From assembly GCF_017745275.1 (NCBI RefSeq), contig NZ_JAGHZS010000009.1, positions 248,001 to 312,000 on the forward strand: a stretch of 64,000 bases of DNA. Reading direction: 5' to 3'. Both the position numbers and the translations under genes were made by a program. Under the pieces are notes generated by a model that worked only from the letters and a program-made list of their open reading frames with translations, had not been told where the DNA came from and ran no database searches. How positions within the stretch are numbered: the first letter of the stretch is position 1; each line of letters begins with the position of its first letter. Positions 19,339 through 29,604 of this stretch are shown here, in pieces. This DNA is from Chitinophaga sp. GTDB taxonomy: Bacteria; Bacteroidota; Bacteroidia; Chitinophagales; Chitinophagaceae.

Positions 19339-22300
19339 ATGCAATTAAGTACTGATGCCTGTACCCGGTATGATCGTAACCGGCGCTCCACCACACCATT
19401 AAAAGTTGGTAAGCTACTGACTTTGTTCTGCCTGGCCACCGGAATGCAGGTGCAGGCGGCAAAATCACAAAACCAGGTGGTAAACCTGTCGCTTAAAAAC
19501 GCTTCCGCCAAGGATGTCTTCCGGGAAATCAACAAACAAACCGGGCTCAATATCCTGGCCGATGAAGCGCTACTGGAGAAAAGCGGCAGAAGCAACATCG
19601 AAGTAAAAAACATGACGGTGAATGAAGCGTTGAATATTTTCATGCGCAATCAACCACTCTCCTACAGCATTGAAAACGGCGCTATTATCGTCAAAAACAA
19701 AGCAGCCACACAACCAGCCAGCACGCCACCACCACCGGTAGAAATTCATGGTACCGTTACCACCGCCAAAGGACAACCACTTCCCGGAGCCACCGTTACC
19801 GTGAAAGGCACCAAACATGGCGCCGTTACCAAAGCCGATGGTAGCTTCAGCATTTCTGTCAACCCGGGTGAAACACTGGAATTCTCCATGGTAGGCTTCA
19901 AACCCTGGTCTGTAAAATTCGATGGCAGCACCACCGCTTTTAAAGTAGTACTGGAAGAAGATGTATCCAACCTGACCGACGTAGTGGTAGTAGGATACGG
20001 TACCGCTAAAAAGAAAGACCTCACCGGTTCTATCAGCTCTATCAGCAGCGATCAGATGAACAATGGCGGTGTAACCTCCAACGCCGCACAAGCCATCCAG
20101 GGCCGTGCCGCGGGCGTACAGGTGAGCCAGTCGAATTCAGCCCCTGGCGGACAAACCATCGTGCGTATCCGTGGTGGTAACTCCATCAAATCTACCAACG
20201 AACCGTTATACGTAGTAGATGGCTTCCCTTCTGAAACAGGGAAAGACATCAACCCGAATGACATCGATGATATACAGATCTTAAAAGATGCCTCTTCTAC
20301 GGCCATCTATGGTGCCCGCGGCGCCAATGGCGTAGTGATGATCACCACTAAAAGAGGTAAATCCGGCCGGGCTAACATTCAGTACGATGGATATTACGGT
20401 ACCCAGCGTATCGTGAAGGAGTACGATAAAATGAATGGGCTGGAAAACATGCAGGTCACCAACGCCAAAGCCATCGAAAAAGGGCAACCGGCTTTCTATA
20501 CAGCGGACGATCTGGCCAGTGGCCGGAACAACGACTGGTTTAAACTGGCTACCCGACCTGGTATGGTGCAAAGCCATAACATCAGCGTAAGTGGGGGTAC
20601 ACCGGAAGATCGCGTTTCTTTATCCGGCAACTACTTTAAACAGGACGGTGCTTTGAAAAATACTTCTTTCGAAAGATACTCAGTGCGTCTTAATTATGAC
20701 CGGCAATTTTCCAAACGTTTTAAAATAGGTGCCAATGTATACGGATCACGTGCCTATACCAACTTCAAAACCTATGATGGTAATATCGTACCCTCTAACG
20801 TGATGTATGGCGTACTCACTGCTTCTCCGGCTATCCCGGTATATAATGCGGATGGATCCTACGCCCGGTTCAAGGGAAGAGACAATCCGCTGGCCTGGTT
20901 ACTGGCACCTACCAACGACCGGTATGAAAATAAAATAAACATCAATGCATATGCCGACTACCAAATCCTCGACGGTTTTAACTTCCGTGTAAATGGCGGT
21001 ACGGAATATACCACGACAAAGGAAGGTACCTACCTTCCCCGCGACCTGGTAGACGGTGAAAAAGTAGGTGGTAAAGCTAGTCTGAACGACCTGGCGCTTA
21101 CACGTAACCTGATAGAAGCTTACTTTACCTATAAGAAAGTATTTAACCAGATACATTCCTTCAACCTCGTAGCGGGCGTTTCTTATCAGACAGATAGGTA
21201 TTCAAGACACTATTCACAAGTACAGAAATTCAGTACAGATGCATTCCTGTATCATAACCTGGACGCTGGTTCAGAACGCCTGTCCAGCATCAGCCTGGAT
21301 GTGCCTGTCCCTATCGCTTCCGCCTACGGCCGCTTAAATTACTCACTGAAAGATAAATACCTGGCCACCTTTACCCTGCGCCGGGATGGCTCTTCCAAAT
21401 TTGGTGGCAACACGCGCTACGGAAATTTCCCCTCCGGATCCATTGCATGGAGAGCCGGTGAAGAAGATTTCATCAAAAACCTGAATGTATTCTCCAACCT
21501 GAAAGTAAGAGCAGGATACGGTGAAACCGGTAACGACCGTGTAGGCGAAAACGCTAACTATATCTATATGGCCCTTTTTGGACCTACCAATGTATCATTG
21601 GGAACAGGAAGTGACAGCTACGGCGGCACGGTGATGACCCGCCTGTCCAATGCGAACCTGGGCTGGGAAAACACGGCACAATGGGATGTCGGCCTGGATA
21701 TGGGCTTCTTAAACAACCGCATTTCTGCGACCCTCGACTTCTACCGGAAGAGAACCAATAGGTTGTTGTTCGATATACCTATCGGCGACTGGAATGGCTT
21801 TGCTACTCAAACGCTAAATGCCGGCACCATTGAAAACAAAGGATTGGAATTAGCCATCACCACAGAAAATATTATTCACCACGCTTTTACCTGGAATACT
21901 ACTTTAAACATTGCTTATAACAAACAGAAAGCGATAGACCTGGCTGGTCGTCCTTATGTAATCACACAAACCGCTAACCTGTATGGTGGTCGTGGTATGG
22001 ACTTTACCAAACTTGAACCAGGCCAGGAACTGAGTACTTTTTATGGCTATGTATACGATGGTGTGATAAAAACAGGTGAAGCACACCCTGCACAACCTAA
22101 CTCAAAACCAGGCGATCCTAAGTTCAAAGATATCAGCGGCCCCGATGGCAAGCCAGATGGTATTATCAATGCCAACGATCGTACTTACCTCGGTCATGCC
22201 AACCCTCACTACATTTATGGTATCAACAACAACTTTGCATACAAAGGCTTTGAATTAAACATCTTCCTGCAGGGAGCATTGGATTATAGCTTATATAATG

Positions 22301-22701
22301 CCACCGCATTGGTACTGGAATCTGGTCCTGGTAAAGCGGCGCTGAACAGGTGGACCACCACCAATGAAAACACGGATATTCCCAGAGACGGATACGCCAT
22401 TTCCTACGGTGGATTGATGAACTCCCGCTTCGTAGAAAATGCTTCTTATCTCCGTTGCAAAATGATTACACTTGGTTATAATATCCCGGTAGCTAAAACC
22501 TTTTTGAAGAGTCTCGCAGGTATCAAAGTATATGGCTCCGTACAAAACTTATTTACAATTACTAAATATACAGGATCAGACCCAGAAGTAAACACTAACC
22601 TGAACAGCAGTGGCAGCAATGCAAACCTTTCTTCCGGATTGGATTACACCGCCTTCCCTGCTTATCGCACCGTTACTATGGGGCTTAAATTAAATTTCTA
22701 A
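19339..22701 (+). CDS. SusC/RagA-family TonB-linked outer membrane protein with STN and carboxypeptidase-regulatory domains
   Basis: 1120 aa; STN, CarboxypepD_reg (VEIHGTVTTAKGQPLPGATVTVKGT), plug (TDVVVVGYGTAKKKDLTGSISSI). Confidence 0.97.
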   Translation: MQLSTDACTRYDRNRRSTTPLKVGKLLTLFCLATGMQVQAAKSQNQVVNLSLKNASAKDVFREINKQTGLNILADEALLEKSGRSNIEVKNMTVNEALNIFMRNQPLSYSIENGAIIVKNKAATQPASTPPPPVEIHGTVTTAKGQPLPGATVTVKGTKHGAVTKADGSFSISVNPGETLEFSMVGFKPWSVKFDGSTTAFKVVLEEDVSNLTDVVVVGYGTAKKKDLTGSISSISSDQMNNGGVTSNAAQAIQGRAAGVQVSQSNSAPGGQTIVRIRGGNSIKSTNEPLYVVDGFPSETGKDINPNDIDDIQILKDASSTAIYGARGANGVVMITTKRGKSGRANIQYDGYYGTQRIVKEYDKMNGLENMQVTNAKAIEKGQPAFYTADDLASGRNNDWFKLATRPGMVQSHNISVSGGTPEDRVSLSGNYFKQDGALKNTSFERYSVRLNYDRQFSKRFKIGANVYGSRAYTNFKTYDGNIVPSNVMYGVLTASPAIPVYNADGSYARFKGRDNPLAWLLAPTNDRYENKININAYADYQILDGFNFRVNGGTEYTTTKEGTYLPRDLVDGEKVGGKASLNDLALTRNLIEAYFTYKKVFNQIHSFNLVAGVSYQTDRYSRHYSQVQKFSTDAFLYHNLDAGSERLSSISLDVPVPIASAYGRLNYSLKDKYLATFTLRRDGSSKFGGNTRYGNFPSGSIAWRAGEEDFIKNLNVFSNLKVRAGYGETGNDRVGENANYIYMALFGPTNVSLGTGSDSYGGTVMTRLSNANLGWENTAQWDVGLDMGFLNNRISATLDFYRKRTNRLLFDIPIGDWNGFATQTLNAGTIENKGLELAITTENIIHHAFTWNTTLNIAYNKQKAIDLAGRPYVITQTANLYGGRGMDFTKLEPGQELSTFYGYVYDGVIKTGEAHPAQPNSKPGDPKFKDISGPDGKPDGIINANDRTYLGHANPHYIYGINNNFAYKGFELNIFLQGALDYSLYNATALVLESGPGKAALNRWTTTNENTDIPRDGYAISYGGLMNSRFVENASYLRCKMITLGYNIPVAKTFLKSLAGIKVYGSVQNLFTITKYTGSDPEVNTNLNSSGSNANLSSGLDYTAFPAYRTVTMGLKLNF

Positions 22702-22721
22702 ACCTGTAAATTCCGGAACAA

Positions 22722-24251
22722 ATGAAATACGCATATATCGCACTTACCACCTTACTGCTTGGCGCTACCTCGTGTAAGAAACTGGTGGAACCAAAAGTAT
22801 ATAGTTACCTGACAGACAACAATGCATTCCTCACTTTGAGCGACGCCAAAGCAGCTGTAAATGGCGTATACTCAAGACTAAAACAACCCAGCGGCAGATC
22901 TGATGCCTGGATGTACTACGCAGGTTTCCAGGTTACTATTTCCGATCTTACCACCGACATTGGTCACGCCAGCTCCGGGGGAGATGTAGGTCTAATGTCT
23001 GATTGCCAGTGGGCGCCTGCCAACACCTACCTGGCTTTCGCCTGGCAGCACCAATATAAGCTGGTAACAGATGCCAACATCGCGCTATACTATATTCCAA
23101 AAATGACCAGCATTACCGATGCGCAGAAAAATCAGTTCACCGGTGAGCTCCGGTTTTTGCGCGCCCTGGGCTACGTGGATCTCACCGATGCCTTTGGCCC
23201 GGTGCCCCTGGTAACAGAAGAAACAGTAGCAAAAAACGCTTCCAAACCGGATTATGAAGCAGCTATACCAGCCACTCCTGTAGCAGATATCAATAAACAG
23301 ATCATCAGTGACCTGGAATTTGCCGCACAGAACTTACCAGCCGATTACCTGAACAGCCCCATCTATAAAACCAATGATATTGGTCGTGCTACCAAAGGCG
23401 CTGCCATGTCATTACTCTGCAAATTGTATATGCGGGAACACCAATGGCAAAAAGCCCTGGACCTCACCACTGAGATCATGAAACTGGGCTACGGATTATA
23501 TCCTTCTTATGCCGGTTTGTTTGCTGAGAAAAATAAATGGTGTCAGGAAAATATCTTCAGTGCATTAGCCGATCCTCTCAACGACGCTGTAGAAATCATG
23601 AACCACTTCGGTCCCATTAATAACCCTGTTGTTACGGACAGATGGCAATATTTCGCGGTGACCTGGTATTTCTGGAATAGCTTTGCCGACAATGATGACC
23701 GCAAACAAATGTTCTATTACAGTTACAAAGGAACAGATGGCCTCCAATACATGCAAGCCCCTCCCGGACAAACCAATCCACCAGCAGGGTTCTACTACAT
23801 GCCGGATGTAGCCACCACCAAATTTGCAGATCCAAAAGGCTCTACTACCTATTATGATGGACACGTATTCCCGATTCTCCGCTACGCAGATATCCTGCTG
23901 TGCAGAGCAGAAGCCCTGAATGAACTGAATGGCCCTACCAGTGAAGCTATTGGCCTGATCAACCAGGTAAAAGCACGTTCTCACGCCACCGGATTAGGAG
24001 ACGCAGGTACCTTCACTAAAGAAACGTTACGTAATGCTATACTGCAGGAACGCGGCTGGGAACTGTTCTTCGAATGCAAACGCAGACAGGACCTCATTCG
24101 TATGGATAAATACGAAAGCGTAGTAAATACGTATCTTACGGCTGTAGGCAAAGTTCCAAGCATCAAAATCGCTACCGATAAATACTTCCCTTATCCGCAA
24201 GCGCAAACTGATCTGAACAAAAGCCTCAGTAATAGTGGCCGTCGCCAGTAA
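22722..24251 (+). CDS. SusD/RagB-family nutrient-binding lipoprotein
   Basis: 509 aa; LLLGATSCKK lipobox, ILRYADILLCRAEALNEL, ILQERGWELFFECKRRQDLIRM. Confidence 0.96.
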   Translation: MKYAYIALTTLLLGATSCKKLVEPKVYSYLTDNNAFLTLSDAKAAVNGVYSRLKQPSGRSDAWMYYAGFQVTISDLTTDIGHASSGGDVGLMSDCQWAPANTYLAFAWQHQYKLVTDANIALYYIPKMTSITDAQKNQFTGELRFLRALGYVDLTDAFGPVPLVTEETVAKNASKPDYEAAIPATPVADINKQIISDLEFAAQNLPADYLNSPIYKTNDIGRATKGAAMSLLCKLYMREHQWQKALDLTTEIMKLGYGLYPSYAGLFAEKNKWCQENIFSALADPLNDAVEIMNHFGPINNPVVTDRWQYFAVTWYFWNSFADNDDRKQMFYYSYKGTDGLQYMQAPPGQTNPPAGFYYMPDVATTKFADPKGSTTYYDGHVFPILRYADILLCRAEALNELNGPTSEAIGLINQVKARSHATGLGDAGTFTKETLRNAILQERGWELFFECKRRQDLIRMDKYESVVNTYLTAVGKVPSIKIATDKYFPYPQAQTDLNKSLSNSGRRQ

Positions 24252-24262
24252 ATCATTAGATA

Positions 24263-25699
24263 TTGATGAAAAAATGGAATAACATACAACGCCTGCTGCC
24301 ATTGCTTCCAATGGCAGCAGCGTTGTTGCTGCAAAGCTGCGGAAACAACAATGCCGGCAACATCTCAGAAATCATACTTACGCCAAAAGGACAAAATGCC
24401 CTCAAGGTGAAAGTAGATATCCAATGTACCGACACCGTGGATGCTGCTGTGGTCTACTGGCCTAAAGGTCAAACCTCCTTACGCACTACTACGCCACTGT
24501 CGTTACACCAGTTGCACCATAGCATTGTACTCACCAACCTGCTGCCGGCACAGCACTACGAATACCAGGTACAAACCGGCCACGGAACCGCGTTGGAGAG
24601 CAGTAAAGTATACTCTTTCAATACCAACGATTATCCAATATGGATGAAAGATATATTCATCGTGGTGTGCCCGGATAGTACTGTAATACCTGCTAATTTC
24701 CGCAAAGGCTATGTGATGGTATCCCGCCGCGATGATCCCGGTGTATTGTTCCTCTTAAACGCCAAAGGCCGCATTGTATGGTACCACCAGGTGAGCGGCA
24801 CCGGGTTTAAAGTGGCCCGCTTTACCGATAATAACACCTTCCTTTCCCTCCTTGGCGGCCCAGGCTACGAAACCAGCTACGGCGATGAAATACTGGAAGT
24901 ATCGCTCAGCGGCGATACCCTCGCCAATCTTAAAAAAGGACGAGACTTTGCACCCACCATCCACCACGAAATTTTACTGACGCCGAAAAATGAATTTGTT
25001 ACGCTTTGCGTGGAAGACCGCCTCACTGACCTGAGCAGCAAGGGCGGTAGCAAAACAGATACCGTACGCGGCGACGGTATCCTCGTAATGGATAAACACG
25101 GCAAAACCATCTGGAAGTGGACCGTGTTTGATGCACTCAATCCCCTCGATGATAAAAATATCTTACAAACGAAAAAAGACTGGATGCACGCTAATTGCAT
25201 TGCAATAGATAAAGATGGTAATTACCTCATCTCTTTCTACAACAATGGCCAGATCTGGAAGATAGATGCCCGCACCGGCCACCGCATATGGACGTTCGGC
25301 AAAGGCGGCGACTTCGATATACCGGCAACTGCCCTGTTTGACCAGGCACATGCCGTTCATATCAACGAACACGGGGAACTGATGTTTTTCGACAACGGCG
25401 TAAGCAAAAAAACATCCCGTACCCTCTCCTTTAAAATCGATGAAGGGGCGAAGAAAGCACAACTGGTACTGGACACCAAACTGCCGCCGGAAAACTTTAA
25501 TGAAAGAATGGGCAGCAGCTACCTGGTAGGTGATACCACTTTATTGTCCTGTGCTACTAAACGCAATACCGTTATCCTGACCAACTTACAAGGCAGATTC
25601 CTCTGGGCAATGAGAACAGGCATGTCGTCTTACCGGGCTTCTTTTATTCCGGCAGAAAGACTGGCACCTTATGTTTCGCAACCGGGTTATGCCCATTAA
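24263..25699 (+). CDS. arylsulfotransferase (ASST)-like lipoprotein
   Basis: 478 aa; lipobox LLLQSC; GKTIWKWTVFDALNP...HANCIAIDKDGNYLISFYNNGQIWKIDARTGHRIWTFGKGGDF...DQAHAVHINEHGELMFFDNG. Confidence 0.82.
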   Translation: MMKKWNNIQRLLPLLPMAAALLLQSCGNNNAGNISEIILTPKGQNALKVKVDIQCTDTVDAAVVYWPKGQTSLRTTTPLSLHQLHHSIVLTNLLPAQHYEYQVQTGHGTALESSKVYSFNTNDYPIWMKDIFIVVCPDSTVIPANFRKGYVMVSRRDDPGVLFLLNAKGRIVWYHQVSGTGFKVARFTDNNTFLSLLGGPGYETSYGDEILEVSLSGDTLANLKKGRDFAPTIHHEILLTPKNEFVTLCVEDRLTDLSSKGGSKTDTVRGDGILVMDKHGKTIWKWTVFDALNPLDDKNILQTKKDWMHANCIAIDKDGNYLISFYNNGQIWKIDARTGHRIWTFGKGGDFDIPATALFDQAHAVHINEHGELMFFDNGVSKKTSRTLSFKIDEGAKKAQLVLDTKLPPENFNERMGSSYLVGDTTLLSCATKRNTVILTNLQGRFLWAMRTGMSSYRASFIPAERLAPYVSQPGYAH

Positions 25700-25721
25700 T
25701 GTCAACATTAAAAAACAACAC

Positions 25722-26714
25722 ATGAGAAACTTAATAGTGATAGGTTTAGCCAGCATCAGTGGGTTTGCCATTATTTCCTCCTGTGGCTCCGCGGTGGAAG
25801 GCAAGTCAGCAAAAGCTACCACGCCGGCTGTTGAACAAATGATTACTGCAGATACCGCCCTCATTCCCCATGATCAATTCGGGGAATCTGTACGCTACGG
25901 CCGGGAACTGATGATGAATACCGCCGTTTTAATAGGTCCCGATGGCAGCGCCGGCAAATACCTCGGCAATAAAATGAACTGCACCAACTGCCACCAGGAT
26001 GCCGGTACCAAAGCTTTTTCCTTTAACCTGATGGCGTCGCACGACCACTATCCCCAATACCGGGGCCGGGAAGGAAAAGTATTAACACTGGCAGAAAGAG
26101 TGAACAACTGTGTAACCCGTCCGCATAACGGCAAACCGCTGCCACTGGATAGCAAAGAAATGGTAGCGTTCCTGTCGTACTTTAAATGGCTCAGTACATT
26201 TGTTCCTAAAAACCAACCTTTCAAAGGCGCTAAAAACCTGACCGTCACTTTTCCTGATATCGCCGCTAACCCGCAACACGGGCAGCTGTTGTACCAGGAA
26301 AATTGTTCCCGCTGTCATGGCCCCAACGGAGAAGGACAATGGAATGCAGATAAAAGTACCTACGTATATCCGCCACTCTGGGGCGCCACGGCTTATCAGC
26401 CCGGCTCCAGCATGCACCGGGTGATCAAGCAGGCAGAATGGCTTAAAAACAATATGCCTTACGATAAAGCCTTACCAGGCAAACCTTTCCTCACAGACCA
26501 GGAAGCGCTGGATATCGCAGCTTTCGTGAACAACGACGCTATTCACCCCCGCCCAAATCCCAAAAGCTTCGATTATCCACATATAGTAGAAAAAGCCATC
26601 GACTATGACCATGGCCCTTTTGCAGACACTTTCTCCGTAGCACAACATAAATATGGGCCGTATCAGCCTATTATCAGCTACTGGAAAGAAAAAGGCTGGA
26701 AAGCGGTATATTGA
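25722..26714 (+). CDS. di-heme c-type cytochrome lipoprotein, TsdA (thiosulfate dehydrogenase)-like
   Basis: ORF from 25671, likely start MRNLIVIGL; two CxxCH motifs (CTNCH, CSRCH), LAERVNNCVTRPHNGKPL region as in TsdA-like proteins. Confidence 0.8.
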   Translation: MRNLIVIGLASISGFAIISSCGSAVEGKSAKATTPAVEQMITADTALIPHDQFGESVRYGRELMMNTAVLIGPDGSAGKYLGNKMNCTNCHQDAGTKAFSFNLMASHDHYPQYRGREGKVLTLAERVNNCVTRPHNGKPLPLDSKEMVAFLSYFKWLSTFVPKNQPFKGAKNLTVTFPDIAANPQHGQLLYQENCSRCHGPNGEGQWNADKSTYVYPPLWGATAYQPGSSMHRVIKQAEWLKNNMPYDKALPGKPFLTDQEALDIAAFVNNDAIHPRPNPKSFDYPHIVEKAIDYDHGPFADTFSVAQHKYGPYQPIISYWKEKGWKAVY

Positions 26715-26828
26715 ATAGCTATTAGCAGTTAGCTTTTAGCTTTTAGCAAAATGCAGCGAAAGAAAACATATATTCTATGTTCTTCGCTGCATTTTGCTAA
26801 AAGCTAAAAGCTAACTGCTAATAGCTAT
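26715..26828 (+). repeat. Heptad-armed hairpin H2 (B-type arms, AGCNNTT units)
   Basis: Perfect 46-nt inverted repeat atagctattagcagttagcttttagcttttagcaaaatgcagcgaa and its reverse complement, starting right after the TGA stop at 26712-26714. Confidence 0.95.
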
Positions 26829-26898
26829 ATCGATAAACTCGATCTCTACGTTGATAATTATTGTTCTATTTTTGTAATGATAATAAACGTAAACCAAT

Positions 26899-26931
26899 GC
26901 TTTTAGGCTAACAGCTAAAAGCTAACAGCTA
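26899..26931 (+). repeat. Solo B-type heptad arm in the 5' leader of the hemolysin III gene
   Basis: gcttttaggctaacagctaaaagctaacagctac ending about 10 nt before the ATG at 26941. Confidence 0.7.
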
Positions 26932-26940
26932 CAACGAACC

Positions 26941-27585
26941 ATGCCAGTTAGTAAAAATGAAACAGGATATACCCGCAAGCAGGAAATAGTGAATGGTCTG
27001 ATACATGGGCTGGGCATTATCTTTGGCGTGAGTGCATTACCGATGCTGGCAGGAATTGCCGCTACCCATAATAATACACCAGGCATCGTAGGCGCCTGTA
27101 TCTACACCTTCTGTTTTATATTGCTTTTTACCAACTCCACCATCTATCATTTATCACAGGAGACGGCCATCAAAAAGCTGTTCCTCGTATTTGACCATAT
27201 CAGTATTTACTTTTTAATTGCCGGCACCTATACGCCATTTTTGCTGGTGTATATGAATAATGCCTTCGGTATTACGCTGCTGTCGGTGTTATGGGGACTA
27301 ACGCTGGTGGGCGTATTTTTTAAAACCTGGTTTACCGGCAAATACGATATTGTTTCTACCATTATCTATCTCGCCATGGGCTGGATCATGATTGTAGGCG
27401 GACGACGTTTTTTCGATGCCCTGCCTTTACCGGTGATCATCATGCTGGCCATTGGTGGAGGATTGTATACTATTGGGGTTATTTTCTATATCTGGGATAA
27501 ATATACCTATACCCATGCCATCTGGCATTTCCTGGTATTGGCAGCTGCTATTTGTCACTATGTGGCCGTATTACTGGCCATGTAA
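26941..27585 (+). CDS. hemolysin III / PAQR-family membrane protein
   Basis: 214 aa; multi-TM; NGLIHGLGIIFG, FTNSTIYHLSQ, DHISIYFLIAGTYTPF. Confidence 0.93.
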   Translation: MPVSKNETGYTRKQEIVNGLIHGLGIIFGVSALPMLAGIAATHNNTPGIVGACIYTFCFILLFTNSTIYHLSQETAIKKLFLVFDHISIYFLIAGTYTPFLLVYMNNAFGITLLSVLWGLTLVGVFFKTWFTGKYDIVSTIIYLAMGWIMIVGGRRFFDALPLPVIIMLAIGGGLYTIGVIFYIWDKYTYTHAIWHFLVLAAAICHYVAVLLAM

Positions 27586-27588
27586 TTA

Positions 27589-28473
27589 TCAGCCGCTCAT
27601 GCCCGGCTGATAATTCTTTTCCGCCCACATCTTTTTCCGGAAGTCGGTAGGATTAATACCGGTATATTTCTTAAAGGTTCTGTTTAAGTGGCTTTCGTCT
27701 GTAAAGCCCAGCTCCTCCACTATTTCACTCATACGCATATCGCTGTACTGTAAACGTGTTTCCACCAGTTTCAGCTTATAGCGCATCACGTACCGCTGTA
27801 TGCTTTCTCCGGTAACCTTCTTCACATATTCACTTACATAATTTTGTGAGATGTTAAACCGCGCCGCCAGTTTATCGGACCGTAACATGTCAGGATAGTA
27901 AATATTCTGGTGTATGTAGCTCATTAAATCGTTGGACTGCTCATTACTCACCGCCGGTTTTTCCGGTTCCATCATCGCTACATTCCGGGCTACGATAGTG
28001 AGAATGGTATTCACCAGTTGCTGTACCACCTCGTTACGCAGGGATTGCTCCCGGGGATACTCCAGTATCAGGGCATCTACCAGCGCTTTGATCACTGGTT
28101 TATCTGCTTCGTTGCGCAAAATACAGCCAGGGAAATGATGGTTATTCAAAAAAACATATTCCAGCTTACGGGCCCAATCGCCCAGGTTACTATGAGAGGC
28201 CCCTGTACGTTGCGCTTCCAGGTAAATACCATTAAAGCGGATAAAGAGGAAGGTTGTTCTTTCTTTTATCCGGGTATAATGAGCATCCTGTGGCATAAAC
28301 AGGAACAGTTGTTCCGGCCCATACTCAAAGGTATGCTGGTTATTGTGCAGGGTGCCTGTTCCCTTGAGAATATACAACAGTTCAAAGAAGGTGTTCCGGT
28401 GCTGTCCCATCGGGCAACTGCCTTCTTCTATCATGATGATGTCAAATGGCTTAAAAAGATTCAAAACTTTCAT
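27589..28473 (-). CDS. AraC-family transcriptional regulator
   Basis: 294 aa; N-terminal cupin-like domain, C-terminal HTH (MRMSEIVEELGFTDESHLNRTFKKYTGINPTDFRKK). Confidence 0.95.
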   Translation of the reverse strand: MKVLNLFKPFDIIMIEEGSCPMGQHRNTFFELLYILKGTGTLHNNQHTFEYGPEQLFLFMPQDAHYTRIKERTTFLFIRFNGIYLEAQRTGASHSNLGDWARKLEYVFLNNHHFPGCILRNEADKPVIKALVDALILEYPREQSLRNEVVQQLVNTILTIVARNVAMMEPEKPAVSNEQSNDLMSYIHQNIYYPDMLRSDKLAARFNISQNYVSEYVKKVTGESIQRYVMRYKLKLVETRLQYSDMRMSEIVEELGFTDESHLNRTFKKYTGINPTDFRKKMWAEKNYQPGMSG

Positions 28474-28574
28474 AACCTGATATTGTACAAAATGAACCCC
28501 TGTTTGTACAAGGACCCACCCACAAATTTATTGGAATTTTGATTCATCAAATCACAAAAACAAATTTATCCGAT

Positions 28575-29528
28575 ATGAAAGCAATCGTATTACAAGGGGT
28601 AGGTGGGGTAGAAAACCTCGTCATTAAAGACGTTCCTGTTCCTGCTATAAAAGACAATGAAGTACTGGTACATAATAAAGCGATCGGTATTAACCCGGTA
28701 GACAATTTTGTACGTAGCAATGAGTGGGGCCTCCATGCATTTGTACAACCTGTTTCCGGTGAAGATATTATTCTTGGCTGGGATATCTCCGGCCAGGTAG
28801 TAGCCGTAGGCAAAGACGTTACCGAATTCAAGGTAGGTGATGATGTATTTGGTATGGTGAACTTCGCCGGTCCTGGTAAGGCTTATGCAGAATACGTAGC
28901 AGCTCCTGCCAGCCACATTGCACTGAAACCCGCCAACACTTCCTATGAAGAAGCTGCCGCCGCCAGCCTGGCTGCTCTCACTGCCTGGCAGGCACTGGTA
29001 TATTCTGCCAAAATAAAGAAAGGGGAAAAAGTACTGATTCATGCCGCCGCTGGTGGAGTAGGACACTATGCCGTACAAATCGCCAAACACCTGGGCGCTT
29101 ACGTAATCGCTACAGCCTCCACTACCAAAAAAGATGCTGTTCAACGCCTGGGAGCAGACGAGTACATCGACTATACCCAGCAAGACTTTGAAACGGTTGC
29201 CAAAAATGTAGATGTAGTCATCGATGCCGTAGGTATCCCAGGCCACCTGGAACGCTCCCTCAACGCCGTTAAACCTTATGGCCGCCTGGTAAGCCTCCTG
29301 ATCCCCTTCGACGATGCGTTAAAAGCCCAGGCCGCTGCCAAAAATGTATACATCGACCGGATGACGGTTGCATCAGATACCAGCGGCACCCAGTCTATCG
29401 CGTCCCTGCTGGCACAAGGCGCCCTCCGCTCTGACATTTCTCAAACCTATTCCTTTGAAGAAATGGGCAAAGCACATACACAGGTCGCTTCCGGTAAAAC
29501 ACAGGGAAAGATTGTGGTAAGGGTGTAA
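28575..29528 (+). CDS. NADP-dependent zinc-binding-type oxidoreductase (quinone oxidoreductase-like MDR)
   Basis: Likely start MKAIVLQGVGG; GEKVLIHAAAGGVGHYAVQIAKHLGAYVIATAS. Confidence 0.93.
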   Translation: MKAIVLQGVGGVENLVIKDVPVPAIKDNEVLVHNKAIGINPVDNFVRSNEWGLHAFVQPVSGEDIILGWDISGQVVAVGKDVTEFKVGDDVFGMVNFAGPGKAYAEYVAAPASHIALKPANTSYEEAAAASLAALTAWQALVYSAKIKKGEKVLIHAAAGGVGHYAVQIAKHLGAYVIATASTTKKDAVQRLGADEYIDYTQQDFETVAKNVDVVIDAVGIPGHLERSLNAVKPYGRLVSLLIPFDDALKAQAAAKNVYIDRMTVASDTSGTQSIASLLAQGALRSDISQTYSFEEMGKAHTQVASGKTQGKIVVRV

Positions 29529-29540
29529 AAATTCGTAATA

Positions 29541-29572
29541 AAAAAGGCTGTTGCACGCGCAACAGCCTTATA
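29541..29572. terminator. Intrinsic terminator hairpin between convergent genes
   Basis: aaaaaaggctgttgcacgcgcaacagcctta. Confidence 0.8.
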
Positions 29573-29604
29573 ACAAGTAGACAGCGAGTATATATACACG
29601 AACT

